Source: Oceanospirillales bacterium
Lineage (GTDB): Bacteria; Pseudomonadota; Gammaproteobacteria; Pseudomonadales; Endozoicomonadaceae
Assembly (NCBI GenBank): GCA_004762125.1
Contig: SIHQ01000008.1
Coordinates: forward strand, 1-64,000
DNA: 64,000 bases
Reading direction: 5' to 3'
Below are positions 57,722 through 64,000 of this stretch, piece by piece. The position numbers were made by a program, and so were the translations under genes. The notes below the pieces were generated by a model that was not told the origin of the DNA, made no database searches, and was given only the letters and a program-made list of their open reading frames with translations. Within the stretch, counting starts at the first letter, position 1. The number at the start of each line of letters is the position of its first letter.

Positions 57722-60577
57722 ATGGAAAAAACATTTAATCCTCACGCCATTGAGCGCAGCTGGTATCAGACCTGGGAAGAGAAAGGCTATTTTGCCCCTT
57801 CCGGTGAAGGCAACTCGTACACCATCATGATCCCGCCGCCCAACGTGACCGGCAGTCTGCATATGGGCCACGCTTTTCAGGATTCCATTATGGACGCCCT
57901 GATTCGCTACCAACGCATGAAGGGTAACAATACCCTTTGGCAGGTCGGTACCGACCATGCTGGTATCGCAACCCAAATGGTTGTTGAACGTAAGATCCAG
58001 GCAGAAGAAGGTAAAACACGCCACGATTACGGCCGTGAAGCCTTTACTGACAAAATCTGGGAATGGAAAGAAGAGTCCGGCGATAACATTACCCGCCAAC
58101 TGCGTCGTCTGGGCGCATCTGTAGATTGGGACAATGAACGCTTCACTATGGATCCAGGCTTTTACAAAGCGGTTCAAGAGGTCTTCGTTCGTCTTCATAA
58201 GGACGATCTAATTTACCGTGGCAAACGCTTGGTAAACTGGGACCCTAAACTGCACACCGCCATTTCTGATCTGGAAGTAGAAAATAAAGACGTCAACGGT
58301 CATATGTGGCATCTGCGCTACCCACTGGCTGATGGCGAAAAGACCTCTGAAGGCAAAGACTACATTGTTGTCGCGACTACTCGTCCGGAAACCATGTTGG
58401 GTGATGCCGGTGTTGCTGTAAATGCTGAAGACGAGCGTTACAAAGCTCTGATCGGAAAGGATATCTTGCTGCCACTGGTGAATCGTCGTATCCCCATCGT
58501 TGCCGACGAACACGCCGACATGGAAAAAGGGACCGGTTGTGTGAAAATAACACCGGCCCATGACTTCAACGATAATGAAGTTGGCAAACGCTGTAATCTG
58601 CCCATGATCAGTATCATGACCTTGAACGGTGACATTCGTGACGAGGCAGAAACATTCAATTCTGACGGAACGGTTAACTCGGAAATCGATACCCATATCC
58701 CTGAGCAATATCATGGAATGGAACGTTTCGCTGCCCGTAAACAAATCGTTGCCGACTTCGATGCAGCAGGGCTGCTGGAAGAAATAAAAGACCATGATCT
58801 TACGGTACCTTACGGCGACCGTTCCGGTGTTGTCATTGAGCCTCTGCTGACAGATCAATGGTTTGTACGTGCTGCACCTCTGGCGGGACCGGCCATTAAG
58901 GCCGTAGAAGACGGTGAGATTCAGTTCGTACCAAAGCAGTATGAAAACATGTACTTCTCCTGGATGCGTGATATTCAGGACTGGTGTATTTCCCGTCAGC
59001 TCTGGTGGGGACATCGTATTCCTGCCTGGTACGACGACGAAGGCAATATCTATGTTGCCCGAAGCGAAGAAGAAGTTCGTGAACAGAACAACATTCCTGC
59101 CGACGTTGCATTGCGACAGGACGACGACGTACTGGACACCTGGTTCTCTTCTGCACTTTGGACATTTGGTACTTTAGGTTGGCCTGAGGCCACTGAGCGT
59201 CTTAAGACGTTCCACCCGACCGACGTACTAGTGACTGGTTTTGATATCATTTTCTTCTGGGTAGCCAGAATGATCATGATGACCATGCACTTCATGAAAG
59301 ACGACGAAGGCAAACCTCAGGTTCCTTTCAAGCATGTATACATCACGGGTTTGATCCGTGACGAGAGCGGCGACAAAATGTCCAAGTCCAAGGGTAACGT
59401 GCTTGATCCTCTGGATATGATCGACGGCATTGAGCTGGAAGATCTGGTCAAAAAACGCTGCGGTAATATGATGCAGCCACAATTGGCCACTAAGATTGAA
59501 AAGCGTACCCGCAAGGCTTTCCCGGAAGGCATCTCCGCTCACGGCACCGACGCCTTGCGTTATACCCTGTATTCACTGGCTTCTACAGGCCGTGACATCA
59601 ACTGGGATATGAAGCGTCTAGAAGGTTATAGAAACTTCTGCAACAAAATCTGGAACGCCGCCAATTACGTTCAGATGAACACCAAAGATGAAGATTGCGG
59701 TCAGAACGGTGGTGATATTGAGCTGACTCTGGCTGATCGATGGATCACTTCTCGACTACAGCGTGTTGAAGCTCAGGTTGAGAAAAATATCGCCGACTTT
59801 CGTCTCGATCACGCTTCACAGAATCTGTACGATTTCATCTGGAACGAATATTGCGCTTGGTACCTGGAACTGTCCAAACCGGTTCTCTGGGATGAAAACG
59901 CCCCTGCTGAATTGAAGCGTGGCACCCGACGTACACTGGTTCGCGTACTGGAAGCCATTACACGACTGATCCATCCGTTCATGCCGTACATTTCCGAAGA
60001 AGTCTGGCAGAACATCAAAGTTGAAGCCGGCGTGGAAGGTGAAACAGTGATGACCCAGAGCTATCCGGTTCTGGATGAGGGCAAGCTTGATGAGCTGGCA
60101 GAGCAGGATATCGAATGGCTGAAAGGCTTCATTACCGGTATTCGTAACATTCGTGCCGAGCTGAACATTGGCCCGAATAAAGAACTGAATGTTCTGATTC
60201 GCAATCTGTCACCTGATGATCAGCGTCGCTTGACTGATAATACCGCTTTCCTACAATCGCTGGCTAAGTTGACAGACATCACCGTTTTGTCTGAAGGCGA
60301 AAAGGCTCCAATGTCTACCACTCAACTGGTTGGCAAAATGGAAGTGCTGGTACCTATGGCTGGCCTGATTGATAAGGAAAAGGAAGTCGCTCGCCTGAGT
60401 AAGGAAGTTGAAAAACTGAACAAGGAAGTAAGCCGTTTTGAAGGCAAACTGTCCAACGAGAAGTTTATCAGCAACGCCAAACCAGACGTCGTTGAGAAAG
60501 AGCGAAATAAGCTGAAAGATGCTTTGAGTGCCCAAGAACGCTTGAATGAACAACTTAACGCCATCAAGGCTTTATAA
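57722..60577 (+). CDS. valS: Valyl-tRNA synthetase ValS
   Basis: A class I aminoacyl-tRNA synthetase charging tRNA-Val, with an editing domain that removes threonine. The 951 residues (E. coli 951) show the HIGH-type motif [14 protein letters not shown] (about 37-50), a CP1 editing domain with [10 protein letters not shown], the KMSKS motif, the anticodon-binding domain and a C-terminal coiled coil ([19 protein letters not shown]). Confidence 0.98.
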   Translation: MEKTFNPHAIERSWYQTWEEKGYFAPSGEGNSYTIMIPPPNVTGSLHMGHAFQDSIMDALIRYQRMKGNNTLWQVGTDHAGIATQMVVERKIQAEEGKTRHDYGREAFTDKIWEWKEESGDNITRQLRRLGASVDWDNERFTMDPGFYKAVQEVFVRLHKDDLIYRGKRLVNWDPKLHTAISDLEVENKDVNGHMWHLRYPLADGEKTSEGKDYIVVATTRPETMLGDAGVAVNAEDERYKALIGKDILLPLVNRRIPIVADEHADMEKGTGCVKITPAHDFNDNEVGKRCNLPMISIMTLNGDIRDEAETFNSDGTVNSEIDTHIPEQYHGMERFAARKQIVADFDAAGLLEEIKDHDLTVPYGDRSGVVIEPLLTDQWFVRAAPLAGPAIKAVEDGEIQFVPKQYENMYFSWMRDIQDWCISRQLWWGHRIPAWYDDEGNIYVARSEEEVREQNNIPADVALRQDDDVLDTWFSSALWTFGTLGWPEATERLKTFHPTDVLVTGFDIIFFWVARMIMMTMHFMKDDEGKPQVPFKHVYITGLIRDESGDKMSKSKGNVLDPLDMIDGIELEDLVKKRCGNMMQPQLATKIEKRTRKAFPEGISAHGTDALRYTLYSLASTGRDINWDMKRLEGYRNFCNKIWNAANYVQMNTKDEDCGQNGGDIELTLADRWITSRLQRVEAQVEKNIADFRLDHASQNLYDFIWNEYCAWYLELSKPVLWDENAPAELKRGTRRTLVRVLEAITRLIHPFMPYISEEVWQNIKVEAGVEGETVMTQSYPVLDEGKLDELAEQDIEWLKGFITGIRNIRAELNIGPNKELNVLIRNLSPDDQRRLTDNTAFLQSLAKLTDITVLSEGEKAPMSTTQLVGKMEVLVPMAGLIDKEKEVARLSKEVEKLNKEVSRFEGKLSNEKFISNAKPDVVEKERNKLKDALSAQERLNEQLNAIKAL

Positions 60578-60590
60578 GATTCGTTAAAGC

Positions 60591-60622
60591 AGAAAGCCTG
60601 CATTAATGCAGGCTTTCTTTAT
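60591..60622 (+). terminator. Terminator after valS
   Basis: A perfect 28-base palindrome (60591-60618) centred on TTAA, 13 bases after the valS stop, ending in TTTC and followed by TTTATT. Perfect symmetry with no loop is unusual for a terminator; the hairpin must open a central loop. Confidence 0.8.
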
Positions 60623-60659
60623 TCTCTATCAAACCGTAAATAATCCATTGCTCTTCTAA

Positions 60660-61037
60660 CTAACTGTCCGGTTTTTTACTTCTATCCTCCCGTTGCTGCT
60701 GCTGACTGATCCAATCAGTTTCAAGACTAAGCAATTCAGAAAACAACTCAACCGTACTTTCATCTAAGCCATCTTCAGAAGCAGGTTTGTTTTGACGGTT
60801 TTCTTCGATATGAATCAATTCGTAATGATCGAGTACTCGAAAGACGATGTAGCAAGATCTCAGATAACGCCCCTCTGTCTTGCAAACAGGCTGAGACAGA
60901 AGCTTGGGGTCACTGCCTGCCCAAGCAGCTAGGCGCCCCATAATTTCTAACAACTGCTTTTGGAAGAGAGCCAGATAGCTCTGCCACTTATCGACGGCTG
61001 CTTTTTTTACATCAAAAGGCATGGACTTCTTAACCAT
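60660..61037 (-). CDS. Hypothetical protein (125 aa)
   Basis: A minus-strand ORF of 125 residues with AGGGA upstream of ATG 61037. It is predominantly helical: an amphipathic N-terminal half (KWQSYLALFQKQLLEIMGRL), a middle with CKTEGRYLRSCYIVFRVLDHYELIHI, and a charged, Gln-rich tail. I do not recognise it. It lies between the valS terminator and fumarase. Confidence 0.6.
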   Translation of the reverse strand: MVKKSMPFDVKKAAVDKWQSYLALFQKQLLEIMGRLAAWAGSDPKLLSQPVCKTEGRYLRSCYIVFRVLDHYELIHIEENRQNKPASEDGLDESTVELFSELLSLETDWISQQQQREDRSKKPDS

Positions 61038-61177
61038 ACTGCGTCCCTGATGAGTACATCATGAGTTTGAGTATAGGTAAGCAAAGGAACGGTTAATTAC
61101 GGCAGGAGACTGACAAACAACGGAAAAGAGCAGTAATGAGCCCGACTGTCAGTCGGACTCATTAAGGAGAGACAGGA

Positions 61178-62695
61178 TTACTTGACTTCAAGCACCTGTT
61201 CTTCGATTTTTTGCTTCCAGATTCGAGGGCCGGTAAGATGAACGGAATCGCCGGTATGATCAACGGCTACCGCAACAGGCATATCCTCAACATCAAATTC
61301 ATAAATGGCTTCCATACCCAATTCAGGGAAAGCAACAACTTCAGCTTTCTTAACCGCTTGAGACACCAGGTAGGCAGCGCCACCAACAGCAGTTAGATAA
61401 ACAGATTCGTTATCCTTGATCGCTTGAATGGCCTCAGGTCCACGCTCAGCTTTACCAATCATTCCTATCAACCCAGCCTCTTCCAGCAAGGTTCGAGTGA
61501 ACTTATCCATTCGAGTTGAGGTGGTAGGTCCGGCAGGCCCTACTACTTCGTCACGAACAGGGTCAACGGGCCCTACGTAGTAGATAAAACGACCGTTCAA
61601 ATCTACTGGCAGCTCTTCACCACGAGCCATAATATCGATCATACGTTTATGAGCTGCATCGCGACCCGTCAGAATCTTACCGGACAACAGCAACGTTTCA
61701 CCTGGCTTCCAGCTTTTAATATCTTCTTTGGTAATACCGTCAACATTCACTTTGCGGACACCTTCACCCATGTCCATAGCAATTTCCGGATAGTTATCCA
61801 GACTCGGCGCTTCCTGATAAACAGGACCATTGCCATTCAAAGTAAAGTGAGCATGGCGAGTAGCCGCACAGTTAGGAATCATTGCAACGGGCAAGGAGGC
61901 CGCATGAGTTGGATAATCCTTGATTTTGACATCCAGTACGGTGGTCAAGCCACCCAGACCCTGGGCACCAATGCCAAGACTGTTGACTGTTTTCATCAAC
62001 TCAAGACGCAGTTCTTCAACACGATTCTTGGGTCCACGCTCTCGCAACTCATGAATATCAATGGGATCCATTAGGGATTCTTTGGCCATTAGCATGGCCT
62101 TTTCCGGGCTGCCGCCAATACCTATACCCAACATGCCAGGCGGACACCAGCCAGCACCCATGGTAGGAACTGTCTTTTTAACCCATTCAACAATATCGTC
62201 GGAAGGATTCAGCATAGCCAGCTTTGACTTGTTTTCAGAGCCTCCACCTTTCGCAGCCAGCTGTACTTCTACCGTATCGCCAGGAACCAGCTTCATATGT
62301 ATGACAGCCGGCGTATTGTCTTTGGTATTCTTACGAGCACCTGCTGGATCTTCCAATACAGACGCACGCAATACATTTTCCGGATGGGTATAGGCTTTAC
62401 GAACACCTTCGTTTACCAGATCTTCCAGATTTTTATCTGTCTCAAAACGGACATTCATACCCACCGTCAGGAATATCGTTACCATACCGGTATCCTGACA
62501 AATTGGGCGTTTACCCATGGCACACATTCTGGAATTGATCAGAATCTGGGCCATGGCATCTTTGGCTGCCTTTGACGGCTCGGTTTTCCAGGCTTCATGC
62601 ACTGCCTGAATAAAATCTACCGGGTGGTAGCAGGAGATAAATTGCAGCGCATCAGCTACGCTTTCAATCAGATCTTGCTCTTTAATTACAGTCAT
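61178..62695 (-). CDS. fumA: Class I fumarate hydratase
   Basis: A [4Fe-4S] fumarase of the FumA/FumB type, converting fumarate to malate; oxygen-sensitive. ATG 62695 with GGGAG upstream gives 505 residues; an upstream Met at 62740 is less likely. Cluster-ligand regions GKRPICQDTGMV and PNCAATRHAHF are visible, together with the C-terminal swivelling domain (GRDAAHKRMIDIMARGEELP). The class is certain; FumA versus FumB is not separable. Confidence 0.93.
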   Translation of the reverse strand: MTVIKEQDLIESVADALQFISCYHPVDFIQAVHEAWKTEPSKAAKDAMAQILINSRMCAMGKRPICQDTGMVTIFLTVGMNVRFETDKNLEDLVNEGVRKAYTHPENVLRASVLEDPAGARKNTKDNTPAVIHMKLVPGDTVEVQLAAKGGGSENKSKLAMLNPSDDIVEWVKKTVPTMGAGWCPPGMLGIGIGGSPEKAMLMAKESLMDPIDIHELRERGPKNRVEELRLELMKTVNSLGIGAQGLGGLTTVLDVKIKDYPTHAASLPVAMIPNCAATRHAHFTLNGNGPVYQEAPSLDNYPEIAMDMGEGVRKVNVDGITKEDIKSWKPGETLLLSGKILTGRDAAHKRMIDIMARGEELPVDLNGRFIYYVGPVDPVRDEVVGPAGPTTSTRMDKFTRTLLEEAGLIGMIGKAERGPEAIQAIKDNESVYLTAVGGAAYLVSQAVKKAEVVAFPELGMEAIYEFDVEDMPVAVAVDHTGDSVHLTGPRIWKQKIEEQVLEVK

Positions 62696-63041
62696 TGGCT
62701 CCCGCTCCCATGGTCTCATCATTGACCGGGTTATCAGCATTCCACTTGTTAAGCATTATGCCGACATCAAACCCTGGTCATCTGTCTTCTTGTTTTATTG
62801 ACTGGCTACAAAGCCTTCGAATAAACCCCTTGAATACACACTCATTATGTAAAGGCCTTATTCGAAGACTTCCTGACAGCAATGCAATCGGGGCCCTTAT
62901 TGTCCCCTCCCCAAATGCTGGCTCGATTATACCAATCCTTAGCAACAGAAAACATTAATCGTCAGTGATGATCAGCACATTTTTGTTACCAAAAGCATCG
63001 AGCTATTATCTCACAAGCAAATCCTCTGATAGACTGTAAAT
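62696..63041. other. fumA/ferredoxin divergent region
   Basis: About 346 bases between divergent fumA and the ferredoxin-reductase-like gene. It contains no gene I would support and no clear promoter. Confidence 0.4.
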
Positions 63042-63962
63042 ATGCCAAAAATAACCATTGCCAGCCGACAATTGCAGGCCGACAGTGACCAATGCCTGCT
63101 CGACAGCTTACTTAATCAGGGTGAAAGAATACCTCACTCCTGTCGTTCAGGAGTTTGTCATGCCTGTATGCTTCAGGCAGATAAAGGACAACCCCCGGCG
63201 CAAAGCCAGCAGTTTCTACCTCGTGAAAAAATCAATAGTCAGCATTTTCTTGCCTGCCAATGCTATCCAATTGCTGACATGACCGTTTCTCTGCCTAAAA
63301 GCAAACCCATTTCAGCGATAATCACAGCTATTGAAAAGCCGGAAAGCACACTTGCCGTTCTCACTCTTGCTCCCAGGCAGCCGCTTTCATATCTGCCAGG
63401 CCAACACCTGACTGTTTCTGCAAATGAACGACTGAGTAAAGATTGCTATCTGGCTTCCAGCCCTACGGCACAGCAATTGACTCTTTATATACGACGAAAG
63501 GTTGGCGATCCTTTTAGTACCTGGAGTCATGAGATTGCCAGGGTAGGAGATAAAATCCACCTTGGGCAGCCCAAGGGCGTCGGCATTGATTTTGAATCGA
63601 TGCGCAACAAACTCCAGCTCATTTGCCATGAAAATCACTTGGCACCAGTGGTTTCAATCATCAAGCATTACTGCCAGCTGAGGCCTGAATCCGAGGTAAT
63701 ACTGAATTGTTTTTTCACCGGCTCAGAAAAACCTGACATCAAGCGTTTCTTCCAGGATATGACAGCGCGATACAATAATTTTTCATTCCGTTTTCTACGG
63801 TACAGTACAACAAAGCAAATAACGGGGATTGTTTCTGAAGCGTCCAGTGGCGAACTGATCATATCAGGAAACCGGAACTTTATTGCCAACATTGAAAAGA
63901 CGAATATTGATACGAGTCAGGCGCTCAAACTTCTACCGATCAAGGAACGAACCCTTCGTTGA
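63042..63962 (+). CDS. Ferredoxin-reductase-like protein, degenerate cofactor sites
   Basis: 306 residues with an N-terminal plant-type [2Fe-2S] domain: C34, C39, C42 (CRSGVCHAC) and C72, with standard spacing. A ferredoxin-reductase barrel follows (YLPGQHLTVSA, about 116-126) and an NAD-domain-like region. The flavin motif RxYS reads DCYL in KDCYLASSP, and the NAD motif GGTGLAP reads HENHLAP, so both nucleotide sites appear altered. It resembles the reductase component of oxygenases but may have lost normal NAD(P)H use. No oxygenase gene is visible nearby; the window ends just after it. Confidence 0.75.
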   Translation: MPKITIASRQLQADSDQCLLDSLLNQGERIPHSCRSGVCHACMLQADKGQPPAQSQQFLPREKINSQHFLACQCYPIADMTVSLPKSKPISAIITAIEKPESTLAVLTLAPRQPLSYLPGQHLTVSANERLSKDCYLASSPTAQQLTLYIRRKVGDPFSTWSHEIARVGDKIHLGQPKGVGIDFESMRNKLQLICHENHLAPVVSIIKHYCQLRPESEVILNCFFTGSEKPDIKRFFQDMTARYNNFSFRFLRYSTTKQITGIVSEASSGELIISGNRNFIANIEKTNIDTSQALKLLPIKERTLR

Positions 63963-64000
63963 ATTACCCATTCCTGTTACCCTATATTCAGCGTACTTCT

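Noticed and set aside
1-64000. CRISPR arrays, tRNA or rRNA genes, prophage
   Set aside because: Reading through the intergenic regions gave no regularly spaced repeats, no tRNA-like cloverleaf and no run of phage genes.

Overview
The window is chromosomal DNA of a Gram-negative gammaproteobacterium. The evidence is LptF/LptG lipopolysaccharide export, a complete isc operon, a divergent lptFG/pepA-holC-valS block, prmB-aroC-smrB, trmJ-cysE-iscR and Na+-NQR maturation genes. Marine Oceanospirillales-type bacteria (for example Endozoicomonas relatives) fit best: sodium energetics (NqrM, ApbE, NSS transporter), TnpB debris and two alkaline phosphatases. The genus is an inference. I see no rRNA, tRNA, CRISPR array or complete prophage.

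Layout. 1-590: 3' end of a TnpB gene whose zinc-ribbon cysteines are all replaced, a small ORF and a strong hairpin. 591-3076: ypjD (corE) divergent from ffh. 3149-9303: an interposed envelope/phosphate block (MscK-like channel, periplasmic binding protein, secreted alkaline phosphatase, ppnP) that separates ffh from rpsP-rimM-trmD-rplS (10134-12168). 12415-14392: xerD and dsbC. 14458-20144: iscX-fdx-hscA-hscB-iscA-iscU-iscS-iscR on the minus strand, with a near-perfect IscR operator over the iscR promoter. 20464-24424: cysE and trmJ, divergent suhB, and an AcuI/YhdH oxidoreductase. 24703-30049: TrkH, an NSS transporter with a 30-residue MetS-type small subunit, and an acyl-CoA ligase. 30313-31963: a tiny membrane ORF and a decayed IS1380-family element.

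32164-37591: MFS transporter, a palindrome-rich non-coding element, aroC, prmB, smrB and a patatin-like protein. 37654-39069: a second, different alkaline phosphatase. 39222-39791: a dead TnpB relic. 39845-42861: sthA, nqrM and apbE, without nqrABCDEF. 43176-47579: sdaA and gcvP (serine/glycine catabolism). 47677-48247: a decayed ORF broken by a stop codon and a TA microsatellite. 48307-51462: a Dcu transporter and an aspartate aminotransferase/4-decarboxylase, a plausible aspartate-to-alanine module. 51575-57527: RDD protein, lptG-lptF, pepA, holC and a small partner gene. 57722-63962: valS, a small unknown, class I fumarase, and a ferredoxin-reductase-like protein whose FAD and NAD motifs are degenerate.

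Most of the window is conserved core genome. The less ordinary parts are the two altered TnpB remnants, the palindromic element near 33.6 kb, the TA-repeat pseudogene, the NSS small subunit, and the degenerate ferredoxin reductase. I did not find a convincing new defence or mobile system. All homology statements rest on reading the sequence; no database search was run.
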